From Streptomyces violaceoruber (GTDB taxonomy: Bacteria > Actinomycetota > Actinomycetes > Streptomycetales > Streptomycetaceae): DNA of 64,000 nt. Position numbers and translations under genes: made by a program. Positions 45,206-53,416 of this stretch are shown here, piece by piece. The stretch covers positions 1 through 64,000 of the forward strand of contig JODI01000027.1 of NCBI GenBank assembly GCA_000720805.1. The letters are read 5' to 3'. Position 1 is the stretch's first letter; each line of letters opens with the position of its first letter. The notes under the pieces are model-generated. The model searched no databases. It was not told where the DNA came from and saw only the letters and a list, made by a program, of their open reading frames with translations.

Positions 45206-48200
45206 GTGGGTACGGTGACAACTGTGAGGCAGGGGCTCGACTTCGGACTGCTGGGTCCGCTGGTGGTACGGCGGGCGGGCACGGTACTCGATCCGGGTCG
45301 ACGCAGGCAGCGGCTGCTGCTGATCCGCCTGCTGCTCGCCGACGGCCGGGCGGTCGCGTCGCAGACGCTGTGCGAGGAACTGTGGCCGCAGCAGCCGGGA
45401 CGCACACCGGGCGGAGCGACGAGCTCCCTGCACGCCCACGTCAGCAAGGTACGCGCGGTCCTGGAACCCCAACACCTGCGCCGACAGGGCACCTTCGAGG
45501 TGCTGGTCACCGAACCCCTGGGCTACGCCCTGCGTGTGCCGCCCGAGAGCCGGGACACCGTGCGCTTCGAGCGGGCCCTTGCCCAGGCACACCGGTTCAC
45601 GGAGCAGGGCCGGCCCGAACGCGTCGTGGAAGAGGCCGGAAAAGCCCTGGAGATGTGGCGCGGCACCCCGTTCGCCGACGCCGCGCACCACCTGTTCGCC
45701 ACCCACGAGGCAGCACGCCTGGAAGAACTGCGGCAGACCACCCGCGAGATCCGCACCACTGCCCTGCTCCTGCAAGGACGGATCACCGAAGCCCTGGACG
45801 CGGCACAGGAAATGACCACAGAGCATCCCCTGCGGGAAACCGGCTGGGCCTTGCTGCTGCGCGCCCTGTACCTCGCCGGCCGGCACCCCGAAGCGCTCAT
45901 GCGCTACACCGACCTGCGCCGGCACCTCGCCGACGAACTCGGCCTCGAACCCGGGCCGTCCCTACGCGCCCTGCACCACGGCATCCTTCACCACGACCTG
46001 CCACCCCTTCACCCAGCCGGTGAACTGAACAGATTCGGCGCGGCATCCGTCCCCGGCGGAGGTGCCGGGCACGGCAGCGAACCGATCCGGTCGGCCATGT
46101 CCGGGGCGCCGGACGAGGGCGAGGCAACCGCGCCCGTCGGCCCGGCCGCCGACGAGCCGGCCGACGCGGCCGATCGGTCCGCTGCGAGGTGCGGCCCGGC
46201 CACGGATGATGGGGGAACCACGTCGCCGCCCCTGGCCCGTCCGGCACAACTGCCGCGCAGTCTGCCGGTGTTCGCGGGGCGGGCGGCCGAGGGGGCGTGG
46301 CTGTCGGCCGTGAGCGGTGCACCGGGCCGGCCCGGACCGACCGCTGCCCCTGTCGTCGTCATCACCGGTGCTCCCGGTGTCGGCAAGACCACCTTCGCCG
46401 TCCACCACGCCCACCGCATCGCCCCCGCTTTCCCCGACGGACAGCTTTTCGTCAACCTGTGCGGATTCCACCCCCACGCACCCGCCGTCGAACCCGGCAA
46501 CGCCCTGCACGGCTTCCTCACCGCCCTCGGCGTTCCCGCCCAGCGCATCCCCGAAGACACCCCCGGCCGCAGCACACTCTTCCGCAGCCTCCTCGCCGAC
46601 CGGCAGATCCTCCTCGTCCTGGACAACGCCCGCGACGAGCAACAAGTGCGCCCCCTGCTCCCCGCGGGAGCGGGCTGCCTCACCCTGATCACCAGCCGCA
46701 ACCAACTCCCCGGCCTGATCACCACCGACGGCGCCAAACCCCTCACCCTCCCCCTGCCCTCACACAGCGAGGCCCACCAAGCCCTCGAACGACGCCTGGG
46801 AACGGAACGACTGGTCGCCGAGCCCACCGCCACAGCCGACATCATCCGCCTGTGCGGACGACTTCCCCTGGCCATGGCCGTGGTCGCCGCCCGCGCCGAA
46901 CTCGACCGCTCCTTCCCCCTTCACGCCATCGCCGACGAGCTGCGACACACCCACGGCGGCCTCGACGCGTTCACCGGCTTCGACACCACCACCGACGTAC
47001 GCACCGTCTTCTCCTGGTCCTACCAGTCCCTGGACGAGCCCACCGCCCGGCTCTTCCGCCTCCTGGCCCTGCACCCCGGCCCCCACATCACTGCCCCCGC
47101 CGCGGCCAGCCTCGCCGGCCTTCCCCTCCCCCGAACCCGACGCGCACTCGCCGGCCTGGTCAGTTCCTGCCTCGTGGAACAACCACTGCCCGGCCGCTAC
47201 AGCCTGCACGACCTCCTGCGCGGCTACGGCACCGAACTGACCCACGCCCACGACACGACCGACGAACGCCACCACGCCACCCTCCGGGGCCTGGACCACT
47301 ACATGTTCACCGCCTACGAGGCCAACCAGCTCCTGAAACACGACACAACGCCCGAGCTCGACCTCGGTGCACCCAACCCGGGCGTCACCCCGGAGAACCT
47401 CACCACCATCAAGCAGGCAACCCGATGGCTCACCGACGAACACCGGGTACTGACCGGCCTGCTCCACACCGCCGTCAGCCAGCAGCTGGACCACCACACC
47501 ACCGGGCTGGCCTGGTCACTCAAGGACTATCTCTACCGCCAGGAATTCTGGCCCGAAGCCATCACCGCACTGACCCCCGCTCTCGAAGTGGCCCGGCGCC
47601 AGAACAACCGCCTCGAAGAAGGCCGTTGCCTACGCCACCTCGGTGGCCTCCACGGCTATCTCGGCCATCAGGACCAAGCCCTGCGCCACCTGCGACTCGC
47701 CACCACGATCTTCGAAGAGCTCGACGCAACGGGTGAACAGGCCCGAGCCCACTACGTCACGGCGTGCGCGCTGTTCCTGTCCGGCCGGGTCCAGGAGGCC
47801 GTGACGTGCTCCGAGCGGGGACTGGAGCTGTCCCGGGAGACAGGCGAAGAGCTGTGGTTGGCCGAGTGCCTCGTCGAACTCGCCTGGTTCCGCTCCAACC
47901 TGGGGCAGCTCGAGAAAAGCCTTCAGTACAGCGAGGAGGGCATCGCCTTGTTCCAGCGCCTGGACGCGCCGTGGCAACTGGCCCAGGCCTGGGACATTGT
48001 GGGCTACAACCTCCGTGAGCTCGGCCGTTACGAGGAATCGGTGGCCACCTACCAGCGGGCGACACGGGCGTTCGAGGAACTGGGCGACCACAGGAACGCC
48101 GTCGGCACACTGATGCGGCTGGGCGACGCCCGGCTGGCCTCGGGCGACCGGGAAGGCGCACGAGCGGACTGGGTCCACGCCCTCCAGAGCGCCGACGAGC

Positions 48201-48352
48201 GAGCCATGTCGCACAGCGCCCAGCAGGTCCGTGACCGGCTCACCGCCCTGGACATGGATGCCGATCCCACCCCCGCCGTGCCGGAGAGGGCGGTCGGGGG
48301 CCATCGGCTCCCGGCTCCGAGGAGTGGTGATCCCGCGCGCCAGGTGTATTGA
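45206..48352 (+). CDS. SARP-STAND (AfsR-like) transcriptional regulator
   Basis: 1048 aa. Domain order: an OmpR-type winged helix (about 10-105, FGLLGPLVVRRAG), a bacterial transcriptional activator domain (about 110-260), a low-complexity linker (about 265-360), an NB-ARC ATPase with Walker A GAPGVGKTT and Walker B ILLVLDNARD (about 375-650), and TPR repeats (about 770-1010). These regulators activate antibiotic or developmental genes, gated by nucleotide binding. The start is uncertain: GTG at 45206, 45215 or 45224 are all in frame; TACGGT at 45211 would allow a leaderless start at 45224. No biosynthetic genes are directly adjacent; the ATP-grasp cluster is 26 kb away. Confidence 0.88.
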   Translation: MGTVTTVRQGLDFGLLGPLVVRRAGTVLDPGRRRQRLLLIRLLLADGRAVASQTLCEELWPQQPGRTPGGATSSLHAHVSKVRAVLEPQHLRRQGTFEVLVTEPLGYALRVPPESRDTVRFERALAQAHRFTEQGRPERVVEEAGKALEMWRGTPFADAAHHLFATHEAARLEELRQTTREIRTTALLLQGRITEALDAAQEMTTEHPLRETGWALLLRALYLAGRHPEALMRYTDLRRHLADELGLEPGPSLRALHHGILHHDLPPLHPAGELNRFGAASVPGGGAGHGSEPIRSAMSGAPDEGEATAPVGPAADEPADAADRSAARCGPATDDGGTTSPPLARPAQLPRSLPVFAGRAAEGAWLSAVSGAPGRPGPTAAPVVVITGAPGVGKTTFAVHHAHRIAPAFPDGQLFVNLCGFHPHAPAVEPGNALHGFLTALGVPAQRIPEDTPGRSTLFRSLLADRQILLVLDNARDEQQVRPLLPAGAGCLTLITSRNQLPGLITTDGAKPLTLPLPSHSEAHQALERRLGTERLVAEPTATADIIRLCGRLPLAMAVVAARAELDRSFPLHAIADELRHTHGGLDAFTGFDTTTDVRTVFSWSYQSLDEPTARLFRLLALHPGPHITAPAAASLAGLPLPRTRRALAGLVSSCLVEQPLPGRYSLHDLLRGYGTELTHAHDTTDERHHATLRGLDHYMFTAYEANQLLKHDTTPELDLGAPNPGVTPENLTTIKQATRWLTDEHRVLTGLLHTAVSQQLDHHTTGLAWSLKDYLYRQEFWPEAITALTPALEVARRQNNRLEEGRCLRHLGGLHGYLGHQDQALRHLRLATTIFEELDATGEQARAHYVTACALFLSGRVQEAVTCSERGLELSRETGEELWLAECLVELAWFRSNLGQLEKSLQYSEEGIALFQRLDAPWQLAQAWDIVGYNLRELGRYEESVATYQRATRAFEELGDHRNAVGTLMRLGDARLASGDREGARADWVHALQSADERAMSHSAQQVRDRLTALDMDADPTPAVPERAVGGHRLPAPRSGDPARQVY

Positions 48353-48384
48353 TCACCAGCGTGGTCAGCACCGACCGGGATGGT

Positions 48385-48543
48385 TCAGCGGATGATCACT
48401 CGTCCGCGCATCCGCTGAGCTTCAGCGGGATCGGAAAGGGTCCGTCCGGTCACCGCAGGCGGTCTGATTGGCCGGGCGGGCAGGAAAGCGGTCATGGCTC
48501 CCGCTGCCAGGACGAGCCCGAGCCGGGAGAGGGTGCGCGTCAT
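48385..48543 (-). CDS. possible small secreted peptide
   Basis: A 52-aa frame starts MTRTLSRLGLVLAAGAMTAF, which looks like a signal peptide, and ends in a basic segment. AAGGA lies upstream but far (about 11 bases). No homologue is recognised. It may equally be a truncated remnant or chance. Confidence 0.25.
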   Translation of the reverse strand: MTRTLSRLGLVLAAGAMTAFLPARPIRPPAVTGRTLSDPAEAQRMRGRVIIR

Positions 48544-49326
48544 AAGGGGAGTTTTCCTTCCGAGATGGTGTCGTGCTGCGGAGCAACACGATCGAGAGGC
48601 CGGCGACCACCCTGCAACCGTGTCGGACCTGGGCACAGGGTCATCGAGCGAGGAGTCGCCACCTGGCCCGCAGGCTGCCCCGATGCGTAGGCGTTCGGTC
48701 TGCTGAACGTGGCGCGTGGCTCTTCGGTTCACCCTGCAGTCGATGCCGTCCTCGGCGCCGTCAGTCACGGACGAGCTGCGCCTGAAGGGTCTCGCGCCGG
48801 CGGTCGGCCCGAAGTTGAGCGTTACCGGGGATGGGCAGGAAGGAATCGGCGAGGATCCGGACCTGGCGGCCGCCGCGAGATCGTCGGCGCCTCCTTGGAG
48901 AGTTCGCCGAGGACAGCGTCAACGCTCTTCCGCCACCGGCCGACGGCCTCCTGGCCGATGGCCTTCCAGATTTCCCGTCCGCTGAGCCACATGTGCCGAC
49001 CGCCGGCCTCCACTCACCCCGTACGGGCCCGGTGCGCGACGCGGGCACTCAACACACGTGACGGACGTCGCGACACGAGCGGGCCCCCGCTCCGCCCTCC
49101 CGCTGCCCGAACGCCACGGCGGCGGTCCTTCCGTCCGCGACTCGGCGGGAAGCGCGCTGCGCAGCGGATACCAGGGCCTGGCCGTAGCGGTCAGCGAGAG
49201 ACGCCAAGGATGCACGACAAGGAGACGACAAGGTTTGGCCAAGGGCTCCCTACGAGGGTTGAGCCACTCGCCCGCGCATGCGGGAGAGCACGCCACAGAA
49301 CACTTGAACAGGATGGGGCGCCACCC
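48544..49326. other. 783-bp region without a clear gene
   Basis: A leftward frame (48822-49013, LSGREIWKAIGQEAVGRW) reads like real protein, and a neighbouring frame (RQVRILADSFLPIPG) could continue it after a frameshift. This suggests a decayed gene of unknown family. The promoter of the sigma factor should lie at the right end. Confidence 0.3.
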
Positions 49327-49908
49327 ATGAACGGGATCATGGAAGCGGGGACCACCACCCTCGCTCCGGCTCGGGCGCATGCCCGGAACGTCACTTCGGA
49401 CGCCGACTGCGATGCCTTCATGCGAGACGTCTACGATCAGTACGGACTTCTGCTCGTTCGGTACGCCACGCGGCTGCTGGACGGCGACTGGCACAAGGCG
49501 GAGGACATCCTCCAGGAGACCGCGGCCCGTGCCTGGAAACACGCCCGGTTCCTGGGCACCCGCGGCGACCACATCCGACCGTGGCTGCTCACCGTGGCCA
49601 GGAACCTTGTCATCGACCACCACCGGGCTCGGCAGATCAGGCCGCTTGAGCTGATGCCGGTCGAGGACCTGGACACCTCCTGGGATGGCATGAGGTCCAC
49701 GATCACCGCCCACGCGGTGCTGGAAGCACTGCGGGAGCTGAAAGAGCAGCATCGGACCATCATCGGCCTCATGTACTACCTGGAATGCAGCGTGGCCCAG
49801 GCAGCCGAGCACCTCGGCATCCCGCCCGGCACCGTCAAGAGCCGCGCCTTCTACGCCGTGCGGGCACTGCGCAAGGCCCTGGAGAAACAAGACGTACTCG
49901 GCGCATAG
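49327..49908 (+). CDS. ECF-type RNA polymerase sigma factor
   Basis: 193 aa. Region 2 is visible at about residues 30-95 (FMRDVYDQYGLLLVRYATRL, AEDILQETAARAWKHAR, WLLTVARNLVIDHHRA) and region 4 at about 130-185 (LKEQHRTIIGLMYYLECSVA, LGIPPGTVKSRAFYAVRALR). It would direct RNA polymerase to a small stress regulon. No anti-sigma gene follows. The start at ATG 49327 is the first after GGGG; ATG 49339 is an alternative. Confidence 0.9.
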   Translation: MNGIMEAGTTTLAPARAHARNVTSDADCDAFMRDVYDQYGLLLVRYATRLLDGDWHKAEDILQETAARAWKHARFLGTRGDHIRPWLLTVARNLVIDHHRARQIRPLELMPVEDLDTSWDGMRSTITAHAVLEALRELKEQHRTIIGLMYYLECSVAQAAEHLGIPPGTVKSRAFYAVRALRKALEKQDVLGA

Positions 49909-50254
49909 CCATGGCACGGGCGGTGGGCGCCGCCGTGGTCCTCGACGACCCCTCCGGGGCCACCGAGCGTGCCGCTCGCCGTGCTGTTCCGGCAACACCG
50001 GACAGGCCCGGTCGGCTAGGGGGTGGGCGACCGGTACGGCGGATCTCGACCGGTTCTTCGCCGAGGAGGGCTTCTCCGCACCGTCCGGTACGGGGAGCCG
50101 GGCCGGGTCGGAATCGTGGGCGAGCGCGAGGTCGGCGCCCCCTGGAGACGAGGTCCGTGCACCGCTCGCCCGTGGCGGACCGCATACAGCAGACGGCCCC
50201 TCCTCCGGACAGGAAGGGCCCCTTGATCATGGCCGTACCCCCGTACGTCAGCGG
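49909..50254. other. 346-bp spacer with a hairpin
   Basis: No gene is recognised. An imperfect hairpin (GGCCCCTCCT ... AGGAAGGGCC) at 50195-50220 could terminate the sigma-factor transcript or the leftward remnant that follows. Confidence 0.4.
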
Positions 50255-50560
50255 CTACGCGGGATCCAGCACGGGCTTCGCGGGAAGCCCGCCGTTCTTC
50301 TCGCAGCGCAGTTCTTGGCCATGGCCAGTGAGAAGGAGTGGGCCACGGTCGCGTAGGCGTCCTTCAACGCGTCGATGTCACCCTCGGGCTCCGTTGGCAT
50401 ACCCCAGCGCTCCACGCCGATGCGGACGTGAGCCGCATTCGTCGAGTTGGGGAATCTGTCGCTCCGGCACGCGAACAGGACCGACGCCCTGTTCGCCGCG
50501 GCCAGGCGTGCCCTCCCCCATCTTCAGCACGGTGAAATCCGGGGCCGGAGTTCCCGTCGG
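50255..50560 (-). pseudogene. frameshifted remnant of an unknown gene
   Basis: On the minus strand three successive frames give protein-like sequence in order: FTVLKMGEGTPG, then a run of about 65 residues including ASVLFACRSDRF, VRIGVERWGMP and KDAYATVAHSFSLAMAKNC, then EKNGGLPAKPVLDPA before a TAG at 50255. This is best explained by one gene broken by at least two frameshifts. Its family is not recognised. It is the left end of a decayed region. Confidence 0.55.
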
Positions 50561-50569
50561 GGGCCGTCG

Positions 50570-50929
50570 TCATCCAGCCCCCAGGTGACTCGGACCGCGA
50601 AATCCGGCGTACCGTCGGCTGTATAGATGCGGCAGACGTCGTCGCGGGTCCCGCAGACGTGGGTGCTCGGGATCGAAGCCGCTCGCCTGGCGCAGGTTGG
50701 CGACGGCGGCCTGGGCGGCCCGGTCCCAGTCCTGGTAGAACTCCCGTCCGGCTGGGTCGAGGAAGGTCATGCGGGCCAGGTTGTCGGCGTTCACGCCGGA
50801 CAGGACGGCGACCTCCTCGCGGCGCAGTCCGGCGACCCTGCGTACGCCGTGACTCGCCATGTTGACGTCCTGTGGCCGCAGGTGGGCACGGCGCGCGCGG
50901 AGGAATTCCCCGAGATGGTTGTCGTCCAT
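50570..50929 (-). pseudogene. internally deleted XRE/MmyB-type regulator
   Basis: 119 aa. It starts like MmyB-type regulators (LGEFLRARRAHLRPQDV, VRRVAGLRREEVAVLSGVNAD). It then jumps directly to the C-terminal domain (NLARMTFLDPAGREFYQDWD, LRQASGFDPEHPRL) and drifts out of frame near residue 95. The second half of the helix-turn-helix, the linker and most of the ligand domain are missing. A complete gene would be about 270-290 aa. It is divergent from the Atu4866-like gene, the usual position for its regulator. Confidence 0.75.
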
Positions 50930-50962
50930 GGCCTCCAGGCTAGGCAGTGGCTCCGCTCTGTG

Positions 50963-50983
50963 CCTGGGTGTGCCGCACCCAGG
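50963..50983. promoter_or_regulatory. palindromic operator candidate
   Basis: CCTGGGTG-TGCCG-CACCCAGG, perfect 8-bp arms, between the divergent XRE remnant and the Atu4866-like gene. It was presumably the site of the intact regulator. A related CACCCTGG follows at 50991. Confidence 0.5.
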
Positions 50984-51066
50984 TACAGAGCACCCTGGTA
51001 CACCCGCGATGACCTGCGCAGACTCGGTCGGGCAAGACACCCGCACCCACCGAGGAAGGCAATGTG

Positions 51067-51354
51067 ATGACAGGCGATGCGCGGAGCGGCCGCGATTCCG
51101 GGCAGGCCGACGTGGTCGGCATGTGGATGACCGCGGACGGTCAGATCCGTCAGGAGCTGTTGCCGGACGGGCGCTACGACGAGGCCCGGGGAGACCGGCG
51201 CAGCGCGTACACCGGCCGGTACACGGTGACCGGCGACCACCTCGACTACGTCGACGACACCGGCTTCACCGCCACGGGCGACATCAGGGACGGCGTGCTC
51301 CACCACGAACACCTTGTGCTCTACCGCGAGGACCGGATGGAGAAGCCCTCGTGA
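51067..51354 (+). CDS. Atu4866-like small protein
   Basis: 95 aa. VGMWMTADGQIRQELLPDGR, YDEARGDRRSAYTGRY and YVDDTGFTATGD match the Atu4866 family of small beta-barrel proteins of unknown function. The gene is complete for the family. ATG 51067 has AGGAAGG upstream. It stands between remnants of a regulator and an SDR, with which such genes are often grouped, so it may have lost its partners. Confidence 0.75.
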   Translation: MTGDARSGRDSGQADVVGMWMTADGQIRQELLPDGRYDEARGDRRSAYTGRYTVTGDHLDYVDDTGFTATGDIRDGVLHHEHLVLYREDRMEKPS

Positions 51355-51367
51355 GAAGGCGCCGGCG

Positions 51368-51706
51368 GCCGGTTCGTACGCGTCCACGGTCGGCCTGCCC
51401 GAAGGGGTCGCCTACAGTGCGTCGAAGGGGGCTCTCGCCCAGCTGACCAAGGTGCTGGCACTGGAGGGCGGCCCCCTGGGCATCCGCGCGAACCTCGTCG
51501 CCGCAGGCGTTGTCGAGACCGACTTCCTCGACACCTTCCGCCCCGACAGCCGCGCCTATCTCGCGTCCTTCGCGGACGTCCACCCCCTGGGCAGGGTGGC
51601 GCAGCCCCGCGAGATCGCGGAAGTCCTGTGCTTCCTGGTCTCCCCGCGGTCCGCCTTCGTCACGGGCGCCGTACTCCCCGCGGACGGCGGCTTCACCGCC
51701 GCCTGA
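51368..51706 (+). pseudogene. C-terminal fragment of an SDR gene
   Basis: About 110 residues of an SDR: YASTVGLPEGVAYSASKGAL carries the Tyr-Lys pair, followed by ANLVAAGVVETDFLDTF and the C-terminal FVTGAVLPADGGFTAA. The N-terminal half with the cofactor loop is missing; the frame merges into the end of the Atu4866-like gene. This fits a deletion that joined the two. Confidence 0.75.
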
Positions 51707-51737
51707 TCCGTCGTCCGCCCGCGGACCAGCGACACGA

Positions 51738-51756
51738 TAAGAACATTCGTTCCTTA
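51738..51756. promoter_or_regulatory. partial palindrome upstream of broken TetR gene
   Basis: TAAGAACATTCGTTCCTTA, an imperfect dyad immediately before the TetR start, resembling AAGGAACG/CGTTCCTT TetR sites. It is a candidate former operator. Confidence 0.4.
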
Positions 51757-51760
51757 CGTC

Positions 51761-52383
51761 ATGCGCTTTGTGCTTATGCGCGAGAAGGAAACATCCGAAG
51801 GGCGGGAGACAGCGGACCGCGAGGGGCGACGCACCCGCCGCCACGGTCCACGGCGCAGGGAGCGCGTACTCGACGCCGCGCTGGACGTGCTCGCCGAGGA
51901 CGGGGTCGCCGGGATCACGCACCGCAAGGTGGCCGCCCGGGCGGACGTACCGCTGGGCTCCGTCCCGTATCACTTCGCGAGCCTGACCGAACTGTGCACG
52001 CGGGCGTTCGCCCGGTACGTCGAGCAGCGGAGCACCGAGTACGAGGCGCTCTTCGCCGCGGTGACCTCGCGCGAGGACCTGATCGAGGACCTGATGGAAC
52101 GGGTGCGTGGAGGGCCGTCCCGGCACCGCAGCGCGGTCCTCGGCTTCGCATTGCACCTGGCCGCGTTGCGCGATCCCGCGCTGCGCGCACTGACCCCGGT
52201 GTGGACCAGGTCCAGCCGGGCGGTGCCGGCCCGCTTCACGGGGCCGAGGCCGCCGCCCGCCTCGACGCCCTTCCGGAAGGAATGATCATGCACACGCTGC
52301 TGTCCACGGAACGGTAACCGCGTGCGGAGATCCGGGCAGCCATCGTGCAGACGCCCGGTCCGGTCGCCGGCCCGGGCAGGTGA
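51761..52383 (+). pseudogene. frameshifted TetR family regulator
   Basis: The N-terminal helix-turn-helix is intact (RRERVLDAALDVLAEDG, ITHRKVAARADVPLGSVPYH), and the ligand domain runs to about 52235. There the frame shifts: AEAAARLDALPEGMIMHTLL continues in another frame to a TAA at 52317, and PRAEIRAAIVQTPG continues in a third. Two frameshifts therefore break the last 45 codons. The unshifted frame ends at 52285, giving a 174-aa product with a scrambled end that might still bind DNA. Confidence 0.65.
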
Positions 52384-52467
52384 ACAACCGCAGCTTCCGC
52401 CTGACGGCGAAGGTCCCCCGGCTGCCCGGCGTGATCACCGACCGCCTGGCGGAGCACTTCGGCTCCC

Positions 52468-52605
52468 CTCAGCCTGAGCGCCGGCTCGGACGATCCCGCC
52501 CACGCGGCCGCCCGGGTCGGGGTGATCACTTCGATCGGCTACGGCGGCTTCGTCCGCGGCCCGCCGCTGATCGGGGCCCTCGCCGACCGGACCGAGCCAA
52601 CCACT
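52468..52605 (+). pseudogene. fragment of an MFS transporter gene
   Basis: One frame reads LSLSAGSDDPAHAAARVGVI, TSIGYGGFVRGPPLIGALAD, matching the region between spans 10 and 11 of actinobacterial drug-type MFS proteins. Nothing on either side continues it. It is a remnant of about 45 codons. Confidence 0.6.
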
Positions 52606-52650
52606 TGGCCTCCACGGCCCGGTGGCCAGACCGCCCGATGAGCGAAGTGG

Positions 52651-53277
52651 TCAGCTGTCGGGTTTCTTCGAGCGCCGCGGGGCGGCGGCCTGGGTGGGGC
52701 GAGCACCGGCCTCGATCTGCAGGGCGTACACGGCGTTCGTCACGAGTTCGCGCGCGTATGCGGCGTCCAGTCGGCCAGGGCGGAAGAGGATGCGGTACAT
52801 GATCGGCGCCACGACACGGTCGATCACCAGTTCCGTCTCGGGCACCGGCTCCCCCCGCTGCACCGCACGGGCCAACACGGCGTCGATCTGCTCTGCGGCA
52901 TACGCCGAACACTGACCGGCATTGGTGCCGTCGGGGTCGCCGAGCAGGGCGTCCCGGATGTAGGCACGCCCGGGCGGCGAGGCCATCTCGTCGAGGAACT
53001 GCTCCGCCCACGCGTCGAGATCGGCCCGCAGGCTTCCGAGATCGGCCGGATCCGTTTCCGGGCGCAGTCGTTCGACGGCCACGTCGGACAGGAGTTCCTG
53101 CAGGTCGCCCCAACGACGGTAGATCGTGGAGGGGGTCACGCCCGCCCGAGTGGCCACCATCGGGACCGTGAGCGCGTCGCGGCCCACCTCCCCTACGAGT
53201 TCACGCACCGCCGCATGGACGGACTCCTGTACGCGTGCGCTGCGCCCGCCGGGGCGGGCCATGGGCTTGGGACTCAT
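52651..53277 (-). CDS. TetR/AcrR family transcriptional regulator
   Basis: 208 aa. Helix-turn-helix at residues about 13-60 (RSARVQESVHAAVRELV, VPMVATRAGVTPSTIYRRWG) and a C-terminal domain of the TetR_C type (PPGRAYIRDALLGDP). ATG 53277 is the probable start; GTG 53286 is possible. A site GCGAAT-N-TTGCTTCTAG just upstream resembles a site in the amidase/MFS promoter region, so it probably controls itself and that operon pair. Confidence 0.88.
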   Translation of the reverse strand: MSPKPMARPGGRSARVQESVHAAVRELVGEVGRDALTVPMVATRAGVTPSTIYRRWGDLQELLSDVAVERLRPETDPADLGSLRADLDAWAEQFLDEMASPPGRAYIRDALLGDPDGTNAGQCSAYAAEQIDAVLARAVQRGEPVPETELVIDRVVAPIMYRILFRPGRLDAAYARELVTNAVYALQIEAGARPTQAAAPRRSKKPDS

Positions 53278-53292
53278 GCGATCCACCTTAAT

Positions 53293-53311
53293 GCGAATTT
53301 GTTGCTTCTAG
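53293..53311. promoter_or_regulatory. candidate TetR site upstream of its own gene
   Basis: GCGAATTTGTTGCTTCTAG resembles GCGAATCATTTGCTTTAG at 55069-55086 (the main differences are three substitutions and one base of spacing). It lies 16 bases before the TetR start. Confidence 0.45.
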
Positions 53312-53416
53312 CCGGTGGCCGGCGTCGGCCACCCGCAGGGCTGCGTATCCGGGCGCCCGAGCACGGCGGCCCCCTGCGGCGACGCAACCGCATGCCGGCT
53401 GGAACGTCCGCCTCCC

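Noticed and set aside
48822..49013. 63-aa minus frame LSGREIWKAIGQEAVGRW as a transposase or regulator
   Set aside because: It reads like real protein but I cannot place it in a family. It is noted only as a possible remnant.
52380..52467. Frame beginning NNRSFRLTA as the start of an NADP-dependent quinone oxidoreductase
   Set aside because: Only about ten residues look similar and nothing downstream continues the family. This is too weak to annotate.
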